Assembly: GCA_028023455.1 (NCBI GenBank)
Contig: JAQFVV010000022.1
Span: 7,211,100 to 7,275,099, forward strand
DNA from: Epiperipatus broadwayi
Lineage: Eukaryota; Onychophora; Udeonychophora; Euonychophora; Peripatidae
Length of the DNA: 64,000 nucleotides
Direction: 5' to 3'
Of the stretch, positions 12,281 through 22,069 are shown one piece after another. Under the pieces are notes generated by a model, which was not told the DNA's origin, searched no databases, and saw only the letters and a program-made list of their open reading frames with translations. Position 1 is the stretch's first letter. Every line of letters begins with the position of its first letter. The translations under genes and the position numbers were made by a program.

Positions 12281-12639
12281 AAAGCGAGGATACACAAATC
12301 TATTAGAAATTAAAACTTTTAGTCAAGCAGGGCAGGTGTATCTCACTCATCTCATTTAAAGATTGGATGTCTTATAAATTACAACTTAATAAAATTAATT
12401 TAGGAACTACAGATGAAAATGGTAATTCGATAAATATCAAACAAAGTGTGATAATACTGTTAAAGTAAATAGTTATACAAAAAATTTATCATACATGTCA
12501 TAATAAAAAATATTAACCCTATACTGGGATATAACTGGTTTAAGCCTTTGAGAGATAGGATAAATATTATAAAAAGAGTGAAATTAGAAATGGAAATAAT
12601 TTTCCTCAGCTCTATAAAGTCCAGTCAAGCAGATTTAAA

Positions 12640-14717
12640 GACAAAATCAGTAAATAGAGCTAATGGAAAATGTACCACAAGTCACTTGTAGACCTAGAAA
12701 GATTCCATTAGCTCTTAAGCTGGAAGTAGAGAAAGTGCTAAAGTACTTATTAAACAGAGGCATCATTACACCGATGAAGGAATCTGCTTAGACAAATTTA
12801 TAGTGACTGTCCTAAAATTGGATAAGAATATAAAAAATATGCAATGATTATTGTATAACTAAACAAAAACATGATTATTGTATAACTATCAATGAAGGAG
12901 CCTATCCCATACCAAGTGCAAGAGAAGTGCTGGTGGTGTATCCTGACAGGACAACCAAGTTGCTTACAATAAACATGCATATGGGACTGTTTAAATTTAA
13001 TAAATTATCAAATGGGATTACCATAGCATTTAATATTTCCCAAACAAAGATAAAAAATCTTTTAAGAGAAGTAGAAGGATCTATACTGTATCTAAAGAAT
13101 ATCCTGATAGTTGGCTCAGTGTATTTGGTCAGCATAAGAAATAAAATTCTTAGGATACATTATAATGGATAAAGGCAACTACCTTAATTCAGAGGAAGTA
13201 CTGTAGTAAAAAATACTCTAAAGCTGACAAATGCTAAACAATTACAAGATTTTTTTAGATATACCAAACTTCTTTGAAAGTTTTCTAAAAGTGAAAACTC
13301 ACATAGTCAACCCCCTTTATGAACTTTTAAAAAAAAAGCAGAGATAGAAATAGAGAGTTCAACAGGATGAGGCTCTTAGAAAAGTAAAGGAATTGCTAGT
13401 ATCTGATAAATTACTATTACCTTATTGTGAACAGCAAGAGGTGATAATTACAATGGATGCTTCAGGACATTATTGATGCCATGATATATCGTAATGTGTA
13501 TGGAGACAACATCCTATTGCATAAATTTTCTGGACACTTCCCATGGCTGGAAAAAACTATAGCCAAGTAGAAAAAGGGATTTTAGTAATAAAATTCCCAG
13601 TAAAGAAATTCTACCAATATGTTTATGGATGTTCATTCAAAATTTATAAAGACCTTATGCCTCTGTTGGGGATATTTGGGAAAAATAAAAAAGTTTTCAG
13701 ATCATGCTAGTCAGTGCATGCTAAGATGGATAAATATCCTGATGTTATAAAATCTGGTTAGTGAACAACAAAAATTGTAGCTGAATGGACAAAAAATGAT
13801 AAAGGATACCAATTAATAAATTGAATTAAACAAGAATGGTCAAAAAAGTGATTAAACTATATACTGCCACAAATTTGGAATGCTCATGAAAGTCTGTCCA
13901 TGTGTCAAGAATGTGTTTTGATGACAGACCATGTATTGATTCCAACTGAAGGAAAGAAATGTATAATACAGCTGCTTTATGAAGAACACCTTGGAATTGT
14001 ATGCACAAAAGAACTTGCTCATTTGTGAATTTGATGGTCTGATATTAATAGTGATGTGAATAATGACATAGAAGAAACAGTAAAGAAATGTCTGGTATGT
14101 CAACCAGCAGCAAGTCTTTCTGCTAAATAGTTCACTCTTTATTAGAAACTGCAAAAGCATGGGAAAGGGTCCATTTAGAGAAAGGGTTTATTTGGATCAT
14201 GCTGAGCCTTTCCTTGGGCAGAATACTGAATAGTAAAAAATACCAATGCAGAAAATGTGATAAAACTTTTAAATGAACATTTTGTTTCATACAGATATCC
14301 TGAACTTATATTACTGACAAAAAAATGTTTCATACAGGTATCCTGAACTTATATTACTGACAATAGTGTTGGATTCATTTCATTGTAATTAAAAGATTTT
14401 CTTGCTCAACACCTCCATACCTCTCTGAGTCAAATGGATTAGCAGAAAAGACCATTCAACATTTAAGTACACACTAAATAAAAAAGAAGTATGCTGATAA
14501 CTATGAAGCAGTGTTTTACCAGCACTTCATAGTTCTGCACAAAGAAAACCCTGGCAGAATTATTAATGAAATGCCATGTAAGGACCATGCACATATTAAT
14601 TCCAGAAAGACCAAAAGGAAGGAAGTAAAAAGTGAAAACATCAAGTTTATTATAGGATAGACTGGCTAAGAGATACTTTGAGGAAAAAATAGATATCTGG
14701 AAGTATAATTAGGATAC
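12640..14717 (+). pseudogene. Degenerate Gypsy pol: RT, RNase H and integrase
   Basis: Fragments seen in order: RT thumb/palm pieces (MHMGLFKFNKLSNGI near 12975, then KIKNLLREVEGSILYLKNIL near 13050, equivalent to the GLF-FNRL-YGI...YLDDIL region but with the catalytic Asp pair lost); RNase H (ITMDASGHY near 13448, then YSQVEKGILVIKFPVKKFYQ near 13560); integrase zinc-finger and core pieces (EEHLGIVCTKELAHL near 13985, KKCLVCQPAA near 14085, then YITDNSVGFISL near 14350). The resemblance is to K02A2.6-type animal Gypsy pol. Inside the integrase, about 43 bp starting TTTCATACAG is tandemly duplicated (14284-14366). Stops and frameshifts are numerous. Confidence 0.75.
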
Positions 14718-15304
14718 TGTTGTGTTTGGTTAGGCTTATAGGTTCGTTTCCAAACCAACAGACACAAAAAGAATAACTACTCTGCAATTAATATGTACAA
14801 TTTATTAGTGCTTAAAATATACACACGTTAGTTAACACAAACGAATAAATATAGTTGATACTATTGAATGCTGAGATAGTCAAGCCGAGTACAGAACTCA
14901 CTTCTAGCTAAATAATTAGCCTGCCTCGTGAACTCTGGTAAGACTCTTCCAGCTACATATTTAGCTTGCCTCGAGTCTGCTCTAATTCTGACGTAGCAGT
15001 TTCCAGTCCGTAGGCGGACTTGCCTCACTGCATGGATGTCATGATAATGACTAGAGAAATGCTTTTGCTGATGGCAGAGATTTAATGGAGAGCACATTCT
15101 GTTGTTCATGTTAACAGACATAATTGCTCTCTGGCTTGCCTCCAAAAGGCTGACTATTTAATGGCAGATCCCCTGCCTTACTGGAAACATGCGGATTTGG
15201 TGCACGAACCCCAGTGAAGAATTTAATCCCTTTGGATAGCAACTGGGTGCTAGCCAATCAGGTAAGGAATCTGGAATAGTCCACTTCTGAAGGCAGGGTC
15301 AGAT
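14718..15304 (-). repeat. LTR A (outer, extra LTR)
   Basis: The left end TGTTGTGTTTGGTTAGG matches the left end of LTR C. It lacks only the last six bases (ATGACA) at the junction with LTR B. It keeps a stretch around CGAGTCTGCTCTAATTC that is deleted from LTR C, and a stretch around ATACTATTGAATGCTG that is deleted from LTR B. Confidence 0.88.
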
Positions 15305-15811
15305 AAAAAGAATAACTACTAGCAATTAATATATACAATTTATTAGTGCATAAAATATACACACGTTAGTTAAACGAATAAATACTGTTGATGAGTATGG
15401 AACTCACTTCTAGCTAAATAATTAGCCTACCTCATGAACTCTGGTAAGAGTCTTCCAGCTATGTATTTAACTTGCCTCGAGTCGGCTCTAATTTGGACGT
15501 AGCAGTTTCCAGTCCATAGGTGGACTTGCCTCATTGCGTGGACAATAATGACTAGAGAAATACCTTTGCTGATGGCAGAGATTTAATGGAGAGCACGTTT
15601 TGTCATTCAGGTTAACAGATATAATTGCTCTCTGCCTTGTCTCCAAAAGGCTAACTATTTAATGGCAGATCCCCTACCTTACTGGAAACATGCGGATTTG
15701 GTGCATGAACCCCAATGAAGGATTTAATCCATTTGGATAGCAACTGTGTGCTAGCCAATCAGGTAAGGAATCTGAAATAGTCCACTTCTGAAGGTAGGGT
15801 CAGATATGACA
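15305..15811 (-). repeat. LTR B (3' LTR adjoining the internal region)
   Basis: It begins at AAAAAGAATAACTACT, lacking about 46 bp of the full-length left end, and ends with TATGACA. The adjacent internal bases are a polypurine tract on the minus strand. It is diverged from both A and C, with a private deletion near 15388. Confidence 0.88.
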
Positions 15812-15822
15812 TCCCTTCCCCT
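15812..15822 (-). other. Polypurine tract of the nested Gypsy element
   Basis: On the minus strand the sequence AGGGGAAGGGA directly precedes the LTR start TGTCATATC. This is the expected site of plus-strand DNA priming in an LTR retrotransposon. Confidence 0.8.
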
Positions 15823-15824
15823 GG

Positions 15825-16380
15825 CTAAAATTTGCCCTGGAGGACATAGGCATCGAGATGTACTGGTCGACATGTTGTCCGCTTTCTTGGTCTCTGGTTG
15901 ATTGCTGTTCTTGTCTTCATTTTCTTCGCCTGATGAGCTTGTTTCTGGTGGTTTGCTGCTGTCTTGATTCTGCTGTTCGTCTTCCTTGCTTGAGGTACTT
16001 GTCCCAAGTTGATCACTGCTCTTGTTAGCTTCTGATGTGTGGTTGAGTCAGCTGGTTGTGATGGCAATGATGATGATGACCATCTTCTGTTTGCACAATG
16101 ACAGTGTAAAGACCCTTTATTTGCGTCACCACTGCTGGTATCCATTTTGTGGATCCATAGTACATACAACATAATACTTTTGTTCCTATTTGTAGTTTTG
16201 TTTTTATCTTCTTGTTGAAGTTTGGCATCAGGTTTCAGCTTTTTGTTGAAGACTGCTGAGTCATTGGATTTCATCTTTGATAATGTTGTGAGCTGGTTCA
16301 CTTTGGTCACTTTGAACTCTAAGTGACTGAACCAGTCACGGCCTAACAAGTTGTTGTGATCACCAGATGCCATTACCAGT
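15825..16380 (-). pseudogene. Gypsy pol remnant: end of protease region joined to the pol C-terminus
   Basis: On the minus strand the frame from 16373 reads MASGDHNNLLGRDWFSHLEF, the segment after the protease flap that ends with the typical LLGRDWL. An overlapping frame (16228-16025) reads KLQIGTKVLCCMYYGSTKWI, then PAVVTQIKGLYTVIVQTEDG and CHHNQL. That matches the small C-terminal module of Gypsy integrases (GD-V---Y---KW-PG-V---G---Y-V----G---RRH-NQL). Nothing between these two landmarks resembles RT, RNase H or the integrase core, so roughly 2.5 kb of the normal pol gene is missing, with a frame change at the join. Confidence 0.7.
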
Positions 16381-16701
16381 GGTAGGCATCTTCATCTTTT
16401 TAGGCATAATAATTTTAACTCTTATCTGACCCAAACTTTTGATTTTATTTCCTTGGTAGTCTGATATTGATCTACTGCTATGGTGCAGTTTTGTTAGGCA
16501 TCTTCCTCTTTTTAGGCATAGTAATTTTAACTTTTGTCTGACCCAAACTTTTGATTTTATTCCCTTGGTAGTCTGATATTGATCTACTGCTAGGTGCAGT
16601 TTATATTTATTCTTTTTATTAATGATTGCCCAGTTTTTTCTTGAAACTATAGATACTGCTGACCCTGTGTCAAGTTCCATCTTGACTGGCATACTTGTCA
16701 T
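16360..16701 (-). pseudogene. Gypsy aspartic protease with an internal 112-bp duplication
   Basis: On the minus strand the sequence reads MELDTGSAVSIVSRKNW, containing the DTGS active-site motif of retroviral-type aspartic proteases. Downstream, the segment corresponding to LHLAVDQYQTTKGIKSKVWV is repeated with differences as LHHSSRSISDYQGNKIKSLG. The DNA at 16383-16494 and 16495-16608 is a tandem pair with a 112-bp period. The duplication would disrupt the fold, so the protease is unlikely to be functional. Confidence 0.75.
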
Positions 16702-17382
16702 CTCTGATATGATTTATACAGGCAGCTTGTTTATGTTTCTTATAAGTGCCTTTACTGTCTTTAGGAATAGGTGTTTTTATTTTAGACTTGGCTGTTTGTC
16801 TCTTTAATTTCAGACATGCTGCCTTTATATGTCCGACTCGTTTGCAAAACATGCATGTTGCTTTGCGGTACGGGTATTCTGTATGCATGTGCTCATTGCA
16901 TCTATAACAAAGCTGTGGCTATTTGATGCTGAGTTCTCTGAGCTGATTGTGTATTTGGGTGACCCAGTGTTAAGCTTAATTTTTTGTACTTTTTAATGGT
17001 TAGCATGACTAGCTATTGTTTCTGCTAGTCCTGCCTGAGCTACTGCTGTCTCAAAATCTAGGTCTGGAATCATTAACATTTTCAGCCTCAAATTGTGATC
17101 GTTTATCCCACAAATAAAACGATCACGAAGTGCTTCATTCATGAAATCTTTGAAATCGCACTTCAAGGCTAATAGACCGATTCGTATTGCAAATTCTATA
17201 GCTGTTTCACCCTGTTCTTGTATGCTGAGATTAAAATGGTATCTTTGCATTATTGTCAAGGGTTTAGGAGAAAAATACTCAGTGAGAATTGTCAACACTC
17301 TGGCAAAATCCAGCTCAGCTGAGGTTATAGCCGTAGATTGAGACTTGAGTATATTGTATGTCTGCGGACCTATTATGGTCAT
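16670..17382 (-). pseudogene. Gypsy gag with a CCHC zinc knuckle
   Basis: On the minus strand, 17382-16993 is open and reads MTIIGPQTYNILKSQSTAIT, then YHFNLSIQEQGETAIEFAIR and ALRDRFICGINDHNLRLKML, a classic Gypsy gag core (RYHFN-R-Q--GE...LRDRFVCGI). A second frame, 16888-16670, supplies CMFCKRVGHIKAAC, an intact C-X2-C-X4-H-X4-C zinc knuckle, followed by a Lys/Arg-rich stretch. About 100 bp with stops separates the frames. Gag packages the RNA; together with the protease it is the only long coding part this element keeps. Confidence 0.82.
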
Positions 17383-17821
17383 TAGTGTGGCTAACTTTAC
17401 TTCAGGCTTTTTTTAATCTGGTTAGCCTGTAGATAAAAAATCAAACAGTTTATAATTTGGCCAGCTCTCCGGTTGAGCCGGATCAAAAGATTCCATAGAG
17501 CTGATTGCTTTAGCCATATTTATTTATGCAAGTAACCACTCATAATTATTTTGGTTTTACAGTTATGTTGTTGTAAATAACTCAACAAAGCTTTTAATCC
17601 ACTAGTGCAAGCCTTTGTCGCTGTCTTGCGAGTAAAACTCTCGTGATTGCTTGAAGCTTCAAATTGACACACCTTTATGTTTGCGGTCAATTTTATTCAA
17701 CAGTTTTATGTAATTTTTTTTGTAAAAAAAAAAAATCACTGTAATGAAATTAAACGAATATGCAAAATATGCACTCGCATATTTTTTTCATATGGTTAGA
17801 TCTGTTGAAACTGGTGTATTT

Positions 17822-17951
17822 TATAATATAATTTTTCCAGCCATGAGGGAAAAATTTCTCTGTGATTGCGCCAAATCTGTGTAACTGGCGTAGTTTATTC
17901 TATAATTTTTCCAGCCATGAGGGAAAAATTTATGTGCAACTGCACCAAATC
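17822..17951 (-). other. 5' leader of the nested Gypsy element: tandem unit and candidate primer-binding site
   Basis: On the minus strand, LTR C is followed by GATTTGGTGCAGTTGCAC, a candidate primer-binding site of the TGGCGCA-type reported for several arthropod Gypsy elements (tRNA-Ser-like; inference). A similar unit occurs again about 70 bp further, as GATTTGGCGCAATCACAG, each followed by AAATTTTTCCCTCATGGCTG or a close variant, so the leader is a diverged tandem duplication. Confidence 0.55.
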
Positions 17952-18523
17952 TGTTGTGTTTGGTTAGGCTTATAGGTTCATTTCCAAACCAACAGACACA
18001 AAAAGAATAACTGCTCAGCAATTAATATGTACAATTTATTAGTGCTTAAAATATACACACATTAGTTAAACAAATGAATAAATACAGTTGATACTATTGA
18101 ATGCTGAGATAGTCGAACCGAGTATGGAACTCACTTCTAGTTAAATAATTAGCCTGCCTCGTGAACTCTGGTAAGACTCTTCCAGCTATGTATTTAGCTT
18201 GCCTTGAGCGGCAGTTTCCAGTTCGTAGATGGACTTGCCTACTTCATGGATGTCATGATAATGACTAGAGAAATACCTTTGCTCATGGCGGAGGGTTTAA
18301 TGGAGAGCACGTTCTGTCATTCAGGTTAACAGACGTAATTACTCTCTACCTTGTCTCCAAAAGGCTGACTATTTAATGGCAGATTCCCTACTTTACTGGA
18401 AGCATACGGATTTGTGCATGAACCCCAGTGAAGGATTTAATCCCTTTGGATAGCAATTGGATGCTAGCCAATCAGGTAAGGAATCTGGAATAGTCCACTT
18501 CTGAAGGCAGGTCAGATATGACA
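17952..18523 (-). repeat. LTR C (5' LTR of the nested Gypsy element)
   Basis: A 572-bp repeat with ends TGTTGTG... and ...TATGACA, colinear with LTRs A and B. It has a private deletion near 18208, where A and B carry about 20 extra bases. The right end is followed by the GATAC target duplication. Confidence 0.88.
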
Positions 18524-18937
18524 GATACCATTTACCCAAATGTGAGATCTAATTGGAAGGCAGTAGAGTAGTGAGGTGACACATTAACTATATAACAAAA
18601 CATTTAATTATGCCCATAGAGATAATAAATGAAAATACAAATTCAGCTACTGATCCCTTTGAAAATTCTTTGGAGAATAATGATAATGTTAAAATGGACA
18701 TTTTTACCATACTAAAATAAGTTTAGAAGGAAAATACATCTACATAATTAAATGCTAATTACATCTGGGACAGGAAGAGGAAACAACTGAGCAGGAGGGG
18801 GGGGGATTACCTTTATTAAGGCCTGCCAGAGAAAGACATATGCCAAAAAAGTTGCAAGATTATTTCTTGTGAAAATGAATAAGTGAAGGGGAAGTATCGC
18901 TATATTGACTGAACTGTGAGAAAATAAAATTACATGC

Positions 18938-19470
18938 ATATACAAAAGATATTGCAATCACTCTAGAAATAATGAATGCAGAATAATATTATGAAAATTA
19001 CAAATTAACCAGAATATTCTAATTTGCATAGGGACAATAATGAAATGTTTATACAAATTAGCAGAGCTATTAAAAATATCAATAGGACTTAAATGTCAGA
19101 AGCAGTCAGAGGTAGTTTAGAATGAGTCTGAGATGCTTTTGATGATGATGGTGAGCTATATAAAATGCTGAAGAAAATGTTATAGAGAACAGCTAACAAA
19201 GAAAGGTATCGGTCTGAAATGGACATTTAACAAAATGCAATATTAGAGTCCAACTCTATAGAGAACTGTTCTTGTAGGATTAAGACATTTTCTTTATGGA
19301 ATTCAAGCAGCAATCTACTAGTTGAATATATTAACCAATTACTAATTATATATATATATTCTAAGTAATAAACTCATTATTAAGTTATCAAAACTTTTGT
19401 GTTTGTTTAAAAATAATTAATCAGGGTACGAATGCTTAGGTTAAACTTTAGTCATATACATATCAACTTT
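18938..19470 (+). repeat. 3' LTR of the old Gypsy element
   Basis: Colinear with 11045-11510, sharing a block near CTAATTTGCATAGGGAC and another near CCAATTACTAATTATATA. It carries about 45 extra bases before the last shared block (ACTTTAG-CATAT-CATCAA). The stretch 18529-18937 before it is the resumed 3' end of the old element, without recognisable coding. Confidence 0.6.
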
Positions 19471-20169
19471 AAGAGGATTGAAAAGAATAAGTCAATTATC
19501 TGATCAAATAAATAATTAGGTAATAATGTAATATGGTTGGTCAGTTGTACAGTCTATCCACATCATGATATGTGTGTGTTATAAATAAAGATAAAAACAC
19601 AGGGATTATTGTGGCAATAACATTAATAACTAATAGGAGGCAGATTACAAAATTAACTAGAAGCTGCATGAAGTTATATTTTCTATTTAACAATGAAACA
19701 GGCTAAAAAAATTGCATAATAAATTATACAATGGAAACTATAATCCAATTGCTGATATAAAGAGAACAATAGGAGATTGGGTTGTTCATACTGACTCATC
19801 CTTGTCTGGAGAAAAATGAAAATGTATAATTATTTAAGTATTAAAATCATTTTTTTTATATATACTTCATCAACTAGCCTGGAAAATGGTTGAATGAACT
19901 AACCCTATTGTGTGAATATTGTTTCTAATTATTAATATAATAACTATTTATAATTTTTTTCCTTAGTGCAGAAATAACATTATACTTTATACTGAAAATT
20001 GGTGATCAAAACTCTGTTTCTATTTAATTAGCCAATTCATAAAGTTAAAATGATCCTGTATTATCTGACTTGTTAAAAAAAATGCAGTCATATTAATAAA
20101 AATAAAAATTCAAGGTTAATTATGATTTTCTGATTCACAAATTATACAAGCAACCTTTATATTTTATCT

Positions 20170-21890
20170 ATTTATCTCACATATGGTATGTTTTTAGGGT
20201 TTTTATAATCTCTTGGGATCCAGTTTAAGATTTCAGTTGACCATCTATTACTATCTCATCTAGCAATATGTCCAGATCAATTCCATTCCAGTCTCTTAAT
20301 TTTTTCAATGATGACAGTGATAACTGTTCTTTCAATCATATATCTCACTGTCAACTCTTTTTGTTATTCCTAATATAAATCCATACTTTATTGAATGGTG
20401 TGAAGTTTTTATATTGCTCTTTTGTTAAGTGTGCAAGTCTTAGATCTATAACTAAAAATTGGTAAAACACATCTATTAAAAACCTTTTTTAAACATATAG
20501 GTATATATTTTTAAATATTATTTTACTATAATGAATCACTAAATTTAATTGCAATTAATTTCATCCATTATATTTCCATCTGTATTTGTAATATGACCAA
20601 GTTATCTACACTATTTTTTATTCTAAAAAATCCATTGAACATTATTTTAGACTTTTTAACATTTATTTTTAGTCCTATTTACTTGCTTTCAACTGATAAT
20701 TCTTACAACATTTACTCAAGTTCTAAAATATTGTTTGCAAAACTACTATATCATCTACAAAATCTAGATGACTTAAATAAGATTTATGTATTTTTATTAT
20801 CTTAGCTTCCTATATCAATCTACAAAATACTTTTTGTAAGACTGCTGTAAAAAGTTTTGAAGATGCAGAATAATCTTGCCATCATTGGTAATTTTCTTAA
20901 TCACTATATAATTTAATCACTATTATTATTACATATAAGGCTTTAACCTTAATACTATGCACCTTGACTGCTTAATTTTACCACGAGAGGGGCTACAAAA
21001 CTTAACACAAAATTATGACTTTACAAAGATAAAAACGGCATCTTATCTTCAACCTACTTTCTAATTATATAGGCAAATCTAAAGCATTTTAATTTATAGA
21101 GATCCCTCTCATGGTAAAATTAAACACTCAAGGTGCATAGTATTATGGTTAAAACCTTATATGTAATTATGTGCTAACCATGCGCTTAATAAGAATTAAT
21201 GTTTAATCATTAGTAACATTTTGATAAATATTCTTTAGAATATGATAGTATCCCAAGAATATATATATCATGGTGGTCCAAAATAATGGAATGCTTATTG
21301 AATGAAATGCCCTTTTCACAATTTATAAATCCAAATTGTAATGTCAATTCATCTTCATTTGTCTTTTCTATAACTTTTCCCAATACTGTATATAAATGTA
21401 ATCAATTGTGGTTTGTGTTCAAATTTTCTTGTAAATGAACTATAATTATTTTTTGTAATGATCTTGTATAAAATTGATAGAAGACTGGTAAGTTCTGTAA
21501 TATTTTATATCTTCTTTATCATTTTTCTTAAATATCAAAATTACCAACTGCATATTTCCAGTCATATGATATATCTTTTAGACATTTAGTATAAAGTTTG
21601 TCCAATAATTTTTCTGCTTCTTTCTCTGCCTCTTTTAATATATCAACAATATTCTATCATTTCCGGTATTTTTTTTCCTTCTTCATAGATTTAATTGTAT
21701 ATTTTGTCTCTTCATTTAAAATGCTTGGCAATTAAAAAGATATTTTAGGTATTATTTTATTTTTTTTTGTCTTTATTACTTAATAATTCTTCATCAAATT
21801 CTTGAACACATTTCACGATTCTATTTCTTTTTTTTTGTAATAGTTTCATCTTTTCTTATTACTGGAACAAAAATTTTTTAATTTTCCAGT
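20170..21890 (-). pseudogene. LINE reverse-transcriptase remnant, 3' part of a 5'-inverted copy
   Basis: On the minus strand the fragments appear in order: LPSILNEETKYTIKSMKKEK near 21735-21675, nearly the same as LPSILNEEVRYASKSMKKRK at 62200; then IFKKNDKEDIKYYRTYQSS near 21540-21500 (compare KKTIANYRPISLL at 62370); then, after a MITE insertion, HLDFVDDIVVL at 20771-20747, the catalytic Y/F-x-DD box; then IGLKINVKKSKIMFNG near 20660. This is an APE-type LINE RT with many stops. Its 5' neighbour (21895-22065) is the preceding part of the same element in opposite orientation. The MITE at 20932-21163 is nested inside it. Confidence 0.75.
20932..21163. mobile_element. Hairpin MITE, TA-flanked, inserted in a LINE
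   Basis: The ends CATATAAGGCTTTAACCTTA and its near-complement on the right form a long imperfect palindrome of about 65 bp per arm. It is flanked by TA on both sides (20930-20931 and 21164-21165), as in the Tc1/mariner superfamily. It is 232 bp, without coding capacity. It interrupts the minus-strand LINE RT, so it is younger than that LINE. Confidence 0.72.
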
Positions 21891-21894
21891 AAAT

Positions 21895-22065
21895 TTTCAA
21901 CCGGACAAGATGATAATATGTGAAGAAAAAAAGGTATCAATTTTAAAAATGATCGAAAATAGTATAAAAATGAATTAATAATACTAAAGAAAATATAATT
22001 ATGAATTGACAAGAAAAACTATAGAAGAGAATGAAAGTCTCAAAAATATAAAACATTTTTTTCGT
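21895..22065 (+). pseudogene. LINE fragment, the 5' piece inverted relative to its neighbour
   Basis: The plus strand at 21999-22055 (ATTATGAATTGACAAGAAAA and onward) closely matches 61978-62030 of the LINE at 61.3 kb, where it encodes INYELARKAIEENKSH, the linker before the RT. In that colinear copy this sequence lies immediately 5' of the RT start; here it is on the opposite strand from the RT (20170-21890). Confidence 0.7.
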
Positions 22066-22069
22066 ATTG

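Larger units (their letters stand above)
14718..18523 (-). mobile_element. Nested Gypsy LTR retrotransposon, non-autonomous, with two LTRs in tandem on its 3' side
   Basis: A 3.8-kb insertion on the minus strand lies inside the older Gypsy element. Its order on the plus strand is LTR A (14718-15304), LTR B (15305-15811), internal region (15812-17951), LTR C (17952-18523). The outer ends read TGTTGTG... on the left and ...TATGACA on the right, and are flanked by an identical 5-bp direct repeat, GATAC (14713-14717 and 18524-18528). This is the size of target duplication normal for Gypsy integration. The polypurine tract abuts LTR B, so B is the original 3' LTR and A is an extra copy. The internal region encodes gag and protease, then jumps to the C-terminal end of pol; RT, RNase H and the integrase core are absent, so it could not move without help. 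Confidence 0.88.
11045..19470 (+). mobile_element. Old, decayed Gypsy LTR retrotransposon, split by a younger nested element
   Basis: Two diverged direct repeats (about 11045-11510 and 18938-19470) share many blocks, including GATTTGCATAGGGACAATAA or close variants and GTTGAATATA-TAACCAATTACTAAT, and behave as LTRs. Between them, plus-strand fragments appear in Gypsy order: gag, RT, RNase H, integrase. The body is interrupted at 14717/18524 by a complete minus-strand Gypsy insertion, and the host sequence resumes on the far side. Removing the nested element leaves about 4.6 kb. Stops in every segment show it is dead. A candidate primer-binding site (TTGGCACAGTATCTGG) begins at about 11510, right after the 5' LTR. 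Confidence 0.75.

Noticed and set aside
14861-15145. A 94-codon minus-strand frame
   Set aside because: It lies entirely within LTR A; the matching LTRs B and C do not preserve the frame.
17822-17951. A tRNA gene suggested by the GGCGCAA-like stretch
   Set aside because: No cloverleaf or A/B boxes are apparent; the position right next to the LTR fits a primer-binding site instead.
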